Source: Bursaphelenchus xylophilus (Eukaryota; Nematoda; Chromadorea; Rhabditida; Aphelenchoididae). Taken from it: a stretch of 64,000 bases of DNA. Where the stretch lies: NCBI GenBank assembly GCA_904066235.2, contig CAJFCV020000006.1, forward strand, positions 6,324,001 through 6,388,000. Reading direction: 5' to 3'. Position numbers and translations under genes: made by a program. Shown here piece by piece: positions 11,451 through 25,006 of the stretch. Within the stretch, counting starts at the first letter, position 1. The number at the start of each line of letters is the position of its first letter. Below the pieces are notes generated by a model. The model did not search any database. It was not told the DNA's origin and was given only the letters and a program-made list of their open reading frames with translations.

Positions 11451-14400
11451 CTATCGACTGACCAATTGCATGATCTGGCGGAGATTCTGGTCCAACTCAT
11501 TGATTGAATTCTGCTCTTCGACAATGCCGCTGGCACTTTGGCGAAGCATTCGGACCGAGATCTCTAGGCGGTTTAATAATTCACTGCAAATATTGGAACC
11601 ATTAGCACCAGAAATATAATTTGAGGTGATTATTATGTACCAAACTTACCGATAGCGAAACTTGGAATGTGGAGAAATATTTTCGGCGTAGATAGCGCAG
11701 ATTGAATGAAGCTGTTGTACAATGTCACTTAATTGAATCAACTTTGTGGGATTCCCATCTTTATCCAACCCTTTTTTGAGCTCGTTGATTTTAGCTAAAA
11801 TGTATCGAGATATTGTTACAATTGGAAAAATAATAAACGGAAATAAATTGCTTCCGGTAAAATTGATCAGTATAACTTTCGGAAAGTCCTTTTAGAGAGC
11901 ACCCGGAATGCGGAGAGTCGGAAAGACGGGAACGGGTTTTTATTATAAACGTTTTGTTTCTTTACAGAACCATGTCTTCACGCACACATGATTCAGCCTG
12001 GTATTTGCAGACCTACAATTGCAAACAATTGGGACTTTTTACAACTGTAGATCAAAAGATCTCAGCGCTTTCTAGCAATAAAACGAATTTAAGCGGACTC
12101 TTCGCCTGCAACACCAGGCCTGATTTACCGGGTCTGAGTTGAAGTCGAAAGAAGTGACCCATTTGCCACCCCTGATTTTATGGCCTCATGGAAATTGCAG
12201 TTTTAAATTGGGCTGCCAGAAGTTCTAGTCTATCCCAGCCCAATTTCCACGAACTGAATGCTATTGTTCGAAGCAAAAAACTTACATTCAACTTTGGAAT
12301 GAAGTTCTTGGATGGACTCTTTGTTCACAAATGGCAATTCACCATCAACCATTGCCATGGGTAACGTGGACATCTCTTTCTGTCCGTTTTCTGAGATATC
12401 ATGGCTATGATTGAGCGATGTAGATGGCTCCAGCAGGCTAAATCTTTTGTTGGCTCTAGGGTCTGTGACTTTGGTGGGTTTATGCTGGAATTTTTCGAAT
12501 TTAGAGGTGAGATCTCTGAGGGACTGGGTTCTCGACATGTTATCTTCTTCTTGGATGATGGTCGATTTGCGACTTCGAAGGTCGGGCACTGTTGTTTTTT
12601 CGGAATCTTTATTCTTCGGTGACCTCTGGAGTGTAGAGAAGGGTTTTGGAATCGTTTGATATGCTAATGAACTCTCGGCTCTCTGCCTTTGCCTTTCGAA
12701 TATCTGAGATCCCACGGATTTAGGGGGTTTGGCTGGAGAAGGGTCTTCTTGGGATGAGAGAGATCCACTGGGAGATCTCTGATTCTTGGAAGAGCTTGAA
12801 GTCTGAGAAGATAAGGACGGAGAAGATCCAAATTTTTCTGGATCTGCTTGCGTCGAGAATGGTCGATGGTGTTGAAGAGGGGCTACTTTTTGAGTAACCA
12901 GTTGCCGCACTCTGGCTATATTTACAGGTTTGTCGTCTTTGACTGGACTAGGTTCATTTCTAAAGATGGCGCTCAATTCCTCTGAGGTTGATGATGTTTT
13001 CCGCGGACTTGGTGGACTCTTCTTCTCCTCCGTTTCGACGTGTCTCAATTGTCGGATCCTCGCTTTCAATTCACATTCCTCATTTCCTTTCGCCTCGGGC
13101 TCATTAACTACAAAGATCAATGGATTAATTCATTCAGACGCTTACTTTTTGTTGGAACTGCAGAAGTGCTTCGAATCGAGGCGGTGGATGTATTGGTATT
13201 GTTTTTGCCGATACTTTTCTTCCTCCATCCGGTAGTCTTGGCGTCTGTTTGGGAGCCTCCGTCGACTTTCCGCGGCTTCGGTTCGGGTCGTTTTTCTTTT
13301 GTATTCTCTGAATCGGATCCGGTCTTCTTCAGTCGTTGTTTTAGCTGGTTGAGAAGTTCATTCTGAGGTTCTCCATTCTCCGTTCTCAAAATAAAAGTAA
13401 TTGGTCAATAATTAATAATAAATTGCAAAAGAAGGATTAAAAGTAGCCCTTAAAATCAATTAATGTTTACCGTGATGTACTCGGAGCACTGACAGAAGTG
13501 TTTGGAAAAACGTCCAATGAATCATCTGAGGATGTATCATTCAGAACGCTGTCATCAACACTCTTTTCCTCCGGGTGTTTTCTCATCGATTCCAGGAAGG
13601 CCTCGATTCTTTGGCCCTTGGGCATTGTTCCAAACTGTCCCACTGTCTTTCTCAGATTTTTCTCGGCCAATGGAGGTGGAATGTCTGGAACATCTGAATC
13701 CATTGATGGAATTGGACGGAGTTTTGGCTTCAAAGATGCCGGTGGAACTGGCAATGGAAGATTTTTGATTTTTCTTTCATCCGAAGGAGAATTTCGGGAG
13801 GGCAAAGAATCATTCTCAGGACAGAAAGTGGACATCTGATTCCCGGTGGATGAAGAAGATACAGTTCGATGAGGTCGAGGGGGTGGAGGAGGGGGGAATT
13901 CGATATGAGGAGGGTCAGGGGGATGGAACGTGCTGTGAGTTGTTGCTGAGACCGATGAACTCAACCTAAATAAAGCAACTAATAATGGGAATAGTCTTAC
14001 CTTCTATCAATGGCAGATGGATCGTACGTGAATTTCCCTGAATCCAGCGAGAGTCGAGGGCTAATGGCAAACGCCAAGCGACTATTGGCAGAGTTAGATC
14101 TAGTCGCTTTAGTGGTTCTGCTCTTCTCCAGTTGACTCTCTACTTCTGTTTCAATGTTGGCTGAGTTAAGTAATCCCTCCAGCGACTTGTATAGGTCGTT
14201 GAAACAAGGTCGATCAGATGGGCTCCAATTCCAACATTGAATCATCAACCGATAAACGGAGTCCGGACATCCAGTGGGTATATCCATTCGGAATCCCTTC
14301 TCCAGAAGGCTGTAGACGTCGCTTAATTCAACGCCTGGATATGGAGTCATTCCATAAGTAGCGATCTCCCAAAGTAAAACTCCAAATGCCCAGACATCGG

Positions 14401-16749
14401 ATTTTGTGGAAAAAGTGTTGTAAGCAAGGCCTTCTGGGGCCGTCCATTTGATGGGGAATTTGGCTCCGGCATGTGCAGTGTAAGTATCTTCTCGCATAAA
14501 ACGAGCCAGACCAAAGTCAGCGACTTTAACAACATGATCGTCAGACACCAAACAATTTCGGGCAGCCAAATCACTAAAAATATTTTATTTTTGCATAACT
14601 AATGCAAGTCACGCTATTCTCACCGGTGTATAAAGTTCCTGGACTCCAGATAAGCCATCCCGGCAGCAATTTGTGTAGCTATCTTCATCAATATTGTAGG
14701 CGGTAATGTTTTTCTATCAGTTTTCCGTAGATAATCCAAAAGATTTCCTCTGTTCATGTACTCAGTGATGATATAAAAGGGCGCTTCACTTGTACAAACC
14801 CCTAACAACTGTACTAGATTCTCATGTTGTAAATTTTTCATAATTGCAGCTTCAGCAAGAAAGTCTCCCATGGCCATTGCGTCCTCCTTAAGCGTTTTCA
14901 CGGCTACGGTTCGATCGTATTTCTTCCAATACCCTTCATAAACATCTCCATATTGCCCTCCTCCCAATTTATTTCTCATTACAATCTCTGTTCGGTCGAT
15001 TTCCCATTGATCGGCGGCTGTTGGCGATAATGAAAAAGAGGCCGGACCCTTATGTTTCTTAGGAGCTGGATATAACAAAGAACCTACAAATATAAAGCAA
15101 ATGTAGAAAACGAAACGACTTACATATTAGACCTGACGAGGAATTGCTGTGATGATGAACAAGCTCGGATAATGTTTTGAATTTGGAATCTTGGGTTATA
15201 TACAACTACAAAATCCATGAAATGCGCGAATTAACTTACTCTATCGTGAGTATCAACATTAATCCTGTAATGATACACTCGTCCTTCGTGTCTTACTGAT
15301 ATCGAATACTGACCAATGCTGGTTTCAGATTCCCTGACCAAAAAACTCCCATTAATCCCCGAACTGAGTAGAAATTCAGCTTCATTTCTGGACACTTTTC
15401 CATGATACCAGCTGTGCTTATCCAGAGTATTAATAGGACTAATGTAAAGTGAGGGTACCCATCCAACCAGAGGAGCTCCGGACATCTGAGGACGATGCTT
15501 TCCACTCACAAACTGGGCCTCACACCACTCTTTGGTCTTGTTGTAGGCCAAAACCTGGACTTGGTCGCCTCTTCTCAAAGATAACTGATCTTCTCCAGCA
15601 GCGTGGAAGTCATACAAAGCAATGAAAAGATGCTGGGAATAGGCAGACGAGGTTTCGGCATCTAATTCCCCGACTGGAGGAGGGAAGCTGGACTGCTGAT
15701 GGTAGACCAGTTTACCGTTCAGGAGGTCATCTCTATAAAGAGATCGATTAGAAATGAGGCGTTTACCTCGAGAGGGAGGGAGAGCGCGGTAAACAGGACA
15801 GACCCGGGGTCAAACGGTAAGGGTAAACGCTGGTAAAAAGCGAAAATCCTTTATCTTTTCGTTAATTCCTTAATTCCTCCTCAAATAATGGAAGCAGAAG
15901 GTAGGGAGAGAAGTTATTTTTATTCCAGCTAACCCCATATCCCCTAAAGGGACGTTCCGAGCAATAAAAAGCAATTGATTTGGGAAAGGTAGCCGAAATA
16001 AAGCAATCAAAAGACTCCGATCCGGTTATAATATTTCTCTCCAATGTCATCCGCAAAATAAAGTAGGGATTTCGAAGTATGTATTTTAATTAATCCAAAG
16101 AGATCGTCATGCCCGCGGGCCGTCATTGTCCAAAGAGAGGCCGATTCATCAAAATTGTCTCAAAACCCTTAGGCTTTTAGCACCTTTCAGGAAGTGCAAA
16201 AGACAAAGGCGCTCAATTCGATAAATAATGACGCCTGCAAAAAAGAATGGCAGTGCGGTTTTTTTGGAATAAACAATCTCAAATGCAGTAGCCGGGTCAT
16301 TAAGGATTCATTTAGTGACTTCTTTGGGTGGGTAGGAAAGGAAAAGGAAAGTAAAATACGAACCTGGAAGACCATCTGGAGGCATCTCTCTGCATATTAT
16401 GACCATTCCCCAGGAAGGTCTCCACCGAGGAAGCGGGTCTGTTGTCCATGTCGATCTCCAGCTGATTGAAAGATGATATGGACGGAGATTGGCCTGCCCT
16501 CAAGGAATGGTTCAAAGGACGTTGTTGTTGACCCAATTGGAATCCTCGTAGACTGCTGGTGGCAGGGCTGGCACTTCTTCTTTGATGTTTCAGACAGAAT
16601 GGATGATGTCGATGCTTTTGGCTTGCGTAGTTGGGGCCCGGGGATTCTGTGCGGGTGGAGCCCCCCGTGTAGAGACCCAGAGAAGAGCCGAACTGACCAC
16701 AAGACGGCGTTACACCATTGAAGGCGGTGTTGTCGACGCCTGGAAACAT
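11451..16749 (-). CDS. abl-1: ABL non-receptor tyrosine kinase
   Basis: Ten exons assemble into a protein of about 1,280 residues. In order: a Ser-rich N-terminal cap (exon 16749-16360); SH3 ([15 protein letters not shown]); SH2 with FLVRES; a kinase domain with P-loop [20 protein letters not shown], Thr gatekeeper in YIITEYM, HRDLAARN, DFGLARF and an activation-loop Tyr in [16 protein letters not shown]; a long linker with a polyproline run (PPPPPPRP). The conserved motifs [34 protein letters not shown] and [12 protein letters not shown] follow. The end is an F-actin-binding domain ([17 protein letters not shown]), stop 11451-11453. All catalytic residues are present. ABL kinases phosphorylate actin regulators and act in engulfment, axon guidance and apoptosis. 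The first in-frame ATG of the cap exon was chosen; alternative 5' exons upstream are possible. A 490-base intron precedes the tail exons. Confidence 0.93.
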
Positions 16750-19700
16750 TTGGTGGTTACACAGGAAGACGGAGAGTGATCGGGTTTGAGGGAGGGAAAT
16801 AGCACTTCATCCAATAAGTGGCGGTCTAACACTCCTCAAGTAATCCCGCTCTCTGACGCCCGTTCGCTAACAAAACATTTAACACGCATTGTTTGGGAGT
16901 CACGCCCCGCCGATCGTTCCCGGAATCTCCCATGTCTAAAGTGCCTTAGGCCAAGTCGAACACTAATTTTAAAAAATTTTTCGATTTAATGTTTTAAATT
17001 TTATCTCCAAATAGCGAAACCCCCGACCCCTTAACTTCAATTTCCCCCTAAGAATCGATCCCGAAATGCAATTTGCATACGATTGACAGCTGTTCGAGAA
17101 GTAATATTTAAAGTCTTTTGAGCCGCTTCCTCTCGTTTTGTTGACCCCACTGTGTGTAAACAACCATTAATATTTTTATCCCCAAGGGTAAATTAACTGT
17201 AACAGACAAATTTTGAAATGCGCATAGCCATAGGCGACTTAATAAAGGAAAGATTTAGTTGCCACAATTTTTGCAGAGTTATTTGTAAAAAAGATTTATG
17301 GGAAAAGGAATGGCTAGCCGCCGTTCAATAAATCTTCAGGAAATGGAAAAAGCAAGATTAATCGAATTAAAGCAAAAAACTGATACTGTGACACGTCAAG
17401 AATTAAATTAAATGTTCACTACTTCAAGGGTGACAAAAATACTTTTGAAGCGCAAAAAATGTCAGTTCATATCCAAGAATGGTACTGTTATTCAGAATTC
17501 CCCAAAAGATTAAACAAAATTCGAGGGTCTCTTTTTTTGCCCAACCCTTTGGCCCAAAAAGTGCTGTCCATTGGGCCAAAAGATATTTCGTTTCAAAGGA
17601 TTCGAGTCTATGTCCAATATAAAATTACCGAATCATTGAAAGGAAACCAAATGAGGAAACCCCTATGGCCTTTAAGACCTTAAGGCGGCTCTTTTCGGCC
17701 GAAAGAGCGGCCAATGGATTGGTCCAAACAAAAGTCCAGGCCTGCCTTTTTGGCACAAAAAATGACTAGAAAAAGGGGAGGCGTGCAGTGATAGTTGTGA
17801 AGAGACATCTTGTCAATCATCCACTATAACCAAGATGTTCCACACGCTTAGAAATCGTCAAAAAAGCTTTCAATTTACTTGGGACTGCGCGAATGCAAAA
17901 GAAGTTCGAAGACTAACGCTCAAGAGCCTTAAAAGTCTTGTTCTTGGCCTGTTGCCCCTAAATGTCCATCCTCCTCTTTTTGACGCGCCTTCTCGAAGAG
18001 GTCCGAATGGTCAGTGGCACAAGGAGTAGAGAAGGACGGAAGCGTGCTTCTCGTCTTTGGCATGGCGTAATAAATCAGCGCGCCAAGTGCCCGAGATAAG
18101 GACTTCATTTTGACATTCATCTTGACTTCACGAACGTCAGGGATTACACTCGGAAATTCAAATTTAATTAAAGTGGAGGCCTAAGTGATGGCTGACTCAT
18201 TCGTCGCTCTTTCTTTCCCAGCTTATGTCGCCCATCTGTTAGGGGTGGGGCGTCTCATAATCTTAACTTACCAGTTGTCTCTATTTTTATATTCTTGATC
18301 CCAGCAAAATTTTTCATACTTACCCTCGTTGTCGCTGTGCCGACTCTGATGTTGCCCCATTTATCCCAAATTCATCTCTGAAAAGGCTTTGTTTAACAAA
18401 AGTTTCCGAACAAAAATGGCCGATGACCGCGTCGCTGTATTAAGATAAGAGAGACGTTCTCACACCCTCCGGGAATCGTCTAACCCCGACTGTTTTTTGA
18501 GGGAGATCGGGGGTCGAGCAGCGAAAGCGAATCGACTCAATGTAATGCATAATACCGGCGAGAGAAAGAGTCCATCAAACAGACAACAGAGACTCAAAGA
18601 TCGGTCATTCTTCCACTACAAATATGGGTGGCATTAGGTAGTTTTTCAACCAAATTAATAGGCTGCTTTCATTCCGAAAATATGCGAATCAGGACTCAAT
18701 ATCAAATAAAGTAAAATGAACTTCCAGAGAATTGCTGGAAGGGACTTAGGAATAAAAATAAAAAAAGAGATTACCGGAAGGAAGGTACGTTCATTCTCGA
18801 ATATACATAGAAAACCAATCAGAAAAGAACGGAAGAGATGGAATATGCAAATTTAACGGTATAAGGTCCGAAAGGGATGAATAAGCTCAGGTGGAACAAA
18901 AAGAGCATCCAAGCGGGAAGAAATGGAGTTATTGCCCGAAGGAGGGATTTTAAAAGCGAGGAAAGAATTGTCCTAACTAGTGAGGGAACACGTTTAGAGA
19001 GAGGGCACGGAAACCGAAAAAAGAAGGGTACCCCTGCGTTCAAAAAAATAAAAGGGGAAAGAGGTTGTTATAGGAGGGGAGAGAGCGCATCCACTGACTG
19101 CCGGCGCCGTTGAGATCAACCTTTCACCCCCTTTCTAGGCCGTAATATTCAGGGATGTAATGTTGGCACAGTCATCCTTTTAAGCTCAACGTAAAGCCCT
19201 TAAAACACTCACAATCCAGTCACTTGTGGATATAAATTCGTCAGACCTGGATTTCCCAAAGGAGAAACACTTAAGGACCATGTTTTTCTGGCCAAACTGG
19301 ACCATTCCCACGACTCTGACTGCCCGTTATAGGACATAAAATGGAGAGTCGAAGGTTGTGACGGAACGGGGAGAGATTTTGCAGATGCTCAGACACATGT
19401 CCGAAGGATTTGTTCAAAGAAATTTCTCTTAACAGATTGTTCTGTCGAGAAATCACAAAATTACAGCGGGTTTAAGATGAAAAATATAATCCGTTCTTAA
19501 GACCAAAAGATCGTTTGATAATGATCCCGGAATTAAAATTTCAAAGAATCCGAGAATGGAATTCGAGACCAAGAAAAGAATCTGACTATTCAATGACGCA
19601 ACAAGCTTTCAGAATCTTTTTCTGAATCCCAATTCCCTTTTCTGAAACTGAAAACAAGGATTTTTTGGAGGGATAATCAGCCAAAAAAGTGCTTATTATA

Positions 19701-19946
19701 ACCCCGTTTCTATCCGATTCCCTCTTCCCTATTCAGAGAGAGCAAGTACAATGAATGAAACAAGGTGCGAGAGACATGACTTTGGAAGTAATGACCAGTT
19801 TTCGTCGGAAACGATTAGTTTGCTGCAATAAGAGAGACTCCACGTCCAACCGCTCCCTATTGGACACATGTCTTCATCGAATTCATGTGTCATTAAAGTA
19901 CCCATACAAGTTTATGTACTTCCATTAAATACAATACAAATAATCC
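16750..19946. other. Long intergenic region upstream of ABL
   Basis: About 3.2 kb with only short overlapping ORFs lacking family features. It holds the presumed ABL promoter and possibly non-coding or alternative first exons, and the 3' flank of the Rab gene. A near-perfect small palindrome centred on TTCGGCCGAA lies around 17690-17712. I see no RNA gene. Confidence 0.55.
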
Positions 19947-22900
19947 TCAGCAACAGACATTTTTGAAGGTATCTTTAAAGGATTGGCGTCCTCTTACGGT
20001 CTCTTCCGACTCTAATCTCCTGATATGATGATCTCGTTGGAAGATGGGCGCCACATAGAGTCCTTCTTTCTCGGCACACACAATCTGTCTGATTAAAAAC
20101 TGCATCGCTTCCTCCACATTCTCTCCCGTTTTGGCTGAGATTTTGAATGCTCCACTGAATCCATATTGAAGTCCCAATTCGTGGAGTTCGGCAGTCGAAA
20201 GTTCGTTCTTCAGATCGCTCTGGAAAGAATAAATTAAATAAAAGAAGCAAAAAGCATTAAAATAAATAAATCTGATGAAAGATAATTTAAATTCAAGTTG
20301 GGTAGACCTTACCTTATTGGCCAAAAGAACTGCCGGAATAGGATCTCCGTTATCCAATCTCAATTTGTAGTCCAGATCCTTCTTCCATCTGAATGCCCCA
20401 GCTACCGTATCCTTCTTTGTGCAATCGCAGAGAACGACGGCACCGTGCGAGTCCCGATAATAAACACGCATCATGTTGGCGAAGCGATCATGGCCTGTAA
20501 GATTGATTATTTATTTTAATTGTATTCGAATTCCGGCCTCTCGAGCGATTGTTTGTTATTCCGAGTAAACAAAATCACAAAAATTTTTGTGCGCGAAAGG
20601 GGTTTAATTCGGCCCTAACAATAGGCTTCTTTCTTAACCCCCAACCCCAAGATCTCTCCCGAGACATGTACTTTTTTATATTTGTGGCTTCACGCAGTTT
20701 GTGAGGTATCTCAGAGGTGTCATTCTGCGGAAGAGAAAGTGTTTTATAATCACATTACGGGTATTGTATACCCAGTCAATATTTACACCACCTCAGGCTA
20801 AGGACGGGATGTATGACGTTTTCTCTCCTCATCATACCATTATTTTATATACAATTTATTGGATTCCGTTTACTATTATATTTATTTATGGTAATGGAGA
20901 TCCGGGTCGCGGCTTCAGAATAAAAGTAACCGCTGTGAAAATAGGTTATGAAAGGATGAACATGATCACTCGAGGCGAACCTCTCGACTTCGCCTTTTGC
21001 GGTACTTGTAAGAGCGATTGCCTGGTCCCATTTATATTCTCTTTGTCGACTTGCAGGGCCCCGGATCTCGAGACGTTCAGATCCCGATATAAGATCTTGT
21101 TTTAGAGCCGCGCAAACACGCATCCCGAGTTTTACTCTCGAGAGTCGTATAATTCCATTCCGTTGCCTCAGGGCAAACGACACGTGAGACGAGGGAAACG
21201 GTTTGGGGTCGATCTGAGGTCTTGAACTCAAATGTATTATATTATATGTATTCTGATATAATTAGACTGGGGAGAAAGGGGGAGGTCGGGTTGGGGTCCG
21301 AAGATTATTTTCATGCATTATCAGACCGGAATATACAATTAACCCCATAAAAGGTAAAAACCGCGACTCTCCCTTCTCCAGGATGGCACCTTGTTCTCCA
21401 TAGCCTCCGTCAAAAGCACTTGTTCTCCTTTTTCCGATCCTTCCATTTTCATTAAAATTATTTTTAACTTGGTTTAACCTTCAACCCCATCTTCTTCAGA
21501 CGCCATATCCCCTATGACGAACAGATAGATAACCATGGTGTACACGTATCCGGACCGGTCCATCTACTCATGTCAGATGCAGGTGCGTTCAATCTCGAGT
21601 TGGTGATGTGTAATTTGAGTAGATAAACATAATAATCTTTTGTGATAGAATACTATAATCGTTTGTAGTCGGCTTGATTATTGAATAAATGATCAGATAG
21701 CCTGAGGTGATGTCCACCCCCTCCTCTCTGATCCGTCTTATAACCGTCCATCTGGTTTGAGTAACCCCTCTAATTGAGTAATTACTTTTCAGCTTCAGGG
21801 ATGCAACCTGCTCCTTATACTGCTGGGGCTTCTCATGATTGGACTGGCCGGTTCCCAGTTCAGCCCAGTAGGGCTCGACAATTATCGACTGGTCGATCTT
21901 CGACTACTCAATTATTTTCATGCAGTAACTGGGGCTGTTAGTTTCTATTGTGTAGTCAAGAACCATGGCAGTATTGTTGTTAAAGGCTTGTATATGGTTT
22001 CCTTTGTCATCGGAACTTGTACAGCCATCTTTTACGGGTTTACAACTTACAGAGTGAGTAAAGTAATTGCATAAGTAAGCCTCTAGATTGTGGATTCCTA
22101 TCAGAGTTTGATGCGTTTGGAGAATACGAACGGATTCCAACAAGAATTTGGAGAGTTCTCTGACAATTATGTTGGGAAGATAGTCATCTCGGCGGTTTCC
22201 ATTGGAGTCTCAGCTGTAGCTGGTCTTGTAGCCCTGGTTGGATTGTTTCTTTTGGACCGATTAGTTGTAGTAGAACCAAATTGGCCTACGATATCTGTAA
22301 GTCATCATAAGTACGCTTATGCTATTTACAGCGAGAACAAGAGATTGAGCTCCGATACAACCGAGTCCAACTAAAATACGTTGCTTTGTTGAAACTTTTC
22401 CTTGGTCTGGGAACGCTAGGCCTTGCAGCTTTTCTCGAATACCTCCATGAGTCTCTTGGCCCTCGTCCAGATTACATAAAAATCTCGTTGGATCACATTG
22501 CTTCTTTCTTCGCGGCGGTTAGTGCATTAACAGATCTTTTTGCTGTCCATGGGAAGGCCAGATCTTTATTAAATCAGAAAGTCAGCCTTGGATTGGCTGT
22601 CGTGTCAGCTGTATGGACGTTGAAGGCAGTTGATAATGGAATGTTTCCCTTTTACAAAGATGATATCAAGGGATATCGAGCTTTGCAAGGTAATCCTTCC
22701 CTCGCGTAATTAAAGCTTTGTTCCAGCCACTCAAAGTGAGACTGCCGTTTTCAATTCCACGGAATATGTGGTGGTCATTGTCCATGGAGTATTGTTGGCA
22801 TCCTTGTCCATCCTATCTTTTGTTTGTGCTTTTTCGGCCGTTCTTTCAGGATGCTGTCTCCAACGTGACAATTACAATACGATGAGACAGCTGACCAAAG

Positions 22901-24759
22901 AAGCTGTGATGCAAAGTAGATTCCTTGGATTCATCCATGTTTTCTGGGCCTGTTGTTTAATGGTTTTAGTAGTTCTTGGGTTGATTAGAACACCCTGGAA
23001 TGGCGACTTTATTGGGGGAGATCTTCTATGGCTGGCCATGTTGTTCTTCATCACAGGAGTGCTGTCTTCGTCCAAAATGAATATCCTGGTCACTACCAAA
23101 TTTATTCTCAACGTTATTTCCATTGGTATCTCCATAGAAAAGACTTGTGTCAGTGTCCATCTGATCTATCAATCGGCCACTTACTCTGATTATATCAATC
23201 CCCGGGTCGTCGATCAAGATACTTACATCGGGCAGATTGTTTTACATTCCTGTCAATGTTTAGTCTTGTTTGGAGAGTTCCTGACATCTTTGGTGGGTGC
23301 AGTGATCTTTGGCCGACATCTAATCCGGACTCCATTCATGCACAAAACCCATTCAACCCGTAAGGGATCAGTGTAATTTAAATACTTTCCTTTAGTTGTT
23401 CACATGTTATTCTCAGTTGGATCTTTGATGTATGGGGTTGTGATGACTGGATGTTATGTTGTATTTGAACTGGGCAAATGGAGATTCAACGAGGTCCCTT
23501 TAGAGGTCCCTTTCTACCGTCTTTCCAGTGGACCTATGGCTCTTTGTGTTTTTGTGGTTCAAGTAAGTAAAACCATTGATATTAAAATATGTGCAGGTTT
23601 TATGCGCAATCTACCAGCCATTATTGTTGTCCGCAACGATTCTGCAGATTGTAATCTCATCCCTGGCCCTGTTTGTCATCAATTCGGCCATCACCAACGT
23701 ATATTACGTCGTAAGTTTTCCTACTTTTAGATTTATTTCTTCAGCAAATCCTTCTGGAGAATGAGGACTTCTTGAATTCCTCATCAGATCAACACAGCAT
23801 CCTCATTGTGGCATTAGTTTTGGCAGCGACAGCCACTCTTTGTTGTACTTTATGTACTTTTTGTGGCGTAATCAGTATTCTAAGATCATCTTATATTATG
23901 CATAGAAGACATCCAGGGAGTGAATCGACAGCTGTCGCTCCTTTGGAGGATGTTCCTTATGCTCTGAACAGTACCATGACCTCTTCCCCATTGCCTTTCA
24001 TGGTAAGATTTCCAAATTCTTACCCCTAATCTAATATTTCAGCCCACTGCCGTGCAACCCATGGAGGAACAGACCTTATATTGGTCAGCTGAAGAGAATC
24101 CCTATGTATATAAATCAACAAAGAGATATTACGGCCAGCCCTATTTCGTGGACACTGGTTACTACGGTAATTATCGCCGCTCGTCGATGGATGAAGCCCT
24201 CAATCGATCGATACGAATCGCTTCCTTGGCACCGGAGAGGCAGACTGCATCCACTCAGACCCTCCCCAACCGAAACTGATCTACTCATCAAATGACCGCT
24301 GCAATGTTGTCTGATGTAAAGCTATATTATTCCATACTTTTATGACCCGTTACTCTTTCAACGCTAATAAAGATTCCTCAGCCTTTCAATCTTGTCTCTA
24401 GTTTCAAAAAAACATGCCTGCTGTGTCCCAGAATTGTAATCTGACCAACGTATCCTCGTATCTGACCAATTTTGTGGCGAAATCAACTCCAATCTAAAAT
24501 CAGCACAAAATAACAAAAAAGTTACCAGCAATGACATCATTTTATCCCTCCATACTTACCGTCGGCTTGTACTGTTGAGTTATGGCATTCCTTACAAATC
24601 TCTGGATCAACGAAGTTTTACCCGTACTCACGTCTCCAACCACAATTATCTTGAAAAGAAACTCCTTTCTCTGCGATGAAGACGAGGATACTGACTAAAG
24701 GATGGGATGTTAGAGAAAAGTAATTCAACCAGTAATCTTAACCAAAATACTCTTACCAT
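19947..24759 (-). CDS. Rab32/38-family small GTPase
   Basis: Five exons (24759-24757, 24694-24560, 24493-24418, 20494-20313, 20219-19947) total 669 bases, exactly in phase, giving 222 residues. Visible are the P-loop GDVSTGKTS, effector region IGVDFATKL, WDTAG, LLANKSDL, ISAKTG and a C-terminal NVCC tail for double geranylgeranylation. The stretch WKKDLDYKLRLDNGDPIPAV matches the Rab32/38 signature, so a role in lysosome-related organelle biogenesis is likely, like worm GLO-1. Two oddities stand out. The switch-II glutamine (usually AGQE) is histidine (AGHD). The 3,923-base fourth intron starts with GC rather than GT and contains an entire + strand gene (21535-24279). The first coding exon is just the ATG. 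Confidence 0.9.
21535..24279 (+). CDS. Polytopic membrane protein, about 16 TM segments in four tetraspan units
   Basis: Nine or so exons joined in phase give a protein of nearly 700 residues, from ATG 21535 (MVYTYPDRSIYS) to TGA 24277-24279. A CTTCTTCAG just upstream looks like a trans-splice acceptor. Hydrophobic segments occur in groups of four, for example LLILLGLLMIGLAG, then AVTGAVSFYCVV, then MVSFVIGTCTAIFYGF, then a long Ala/Val/Gly-rich helix; this pattern recurs about four times, suggesting internal duplication. The tail after the last helix is soluble, Tyr-rich and Ser-rich. I recognise no named family; it is reminiscent in layout of MS4A/claudin-like tetraspan proteins, without a diagnostic motif. 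The gene lies wholly inside an intron of the opposite-strand Rab gene. AATAAA at 24366 lies 47 bases from a Rab exon. Confidence 0.8.
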
Positions 24760-25006
24760 CTTTGAGATCAAACGATAGATTAGAAATCAAAAGGAGGGAA
24801 GAATAACGTAACCGAATGGAGGGAACAGATGATAAGATGGTTGTGATTATGGAGATAAAAGAGGCACTTTGACATGACGAAACAGAGGATTTACACCGAC
24901 AGTTTTACAAAACACAGACCAGATCAATTATGATTATTATTTTTATTTATTTATTTATTTTATTCGCAATTGAATCGTCATAAAATCGATTAATCTAATC
25001 ATAACT

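Noticed and set aside
13040..13839. ORFs on the + strand across the ABL linker
   Set aside because: Antisense shadows of ABL exons whose minus-strand products match ABL-1 motifs.
20701..21231. ORFs of 134 and 128 residues inside the Rab intron
   Set aside because: They overlap antisense, show no domain, and lie just upstream of the real nested gene.
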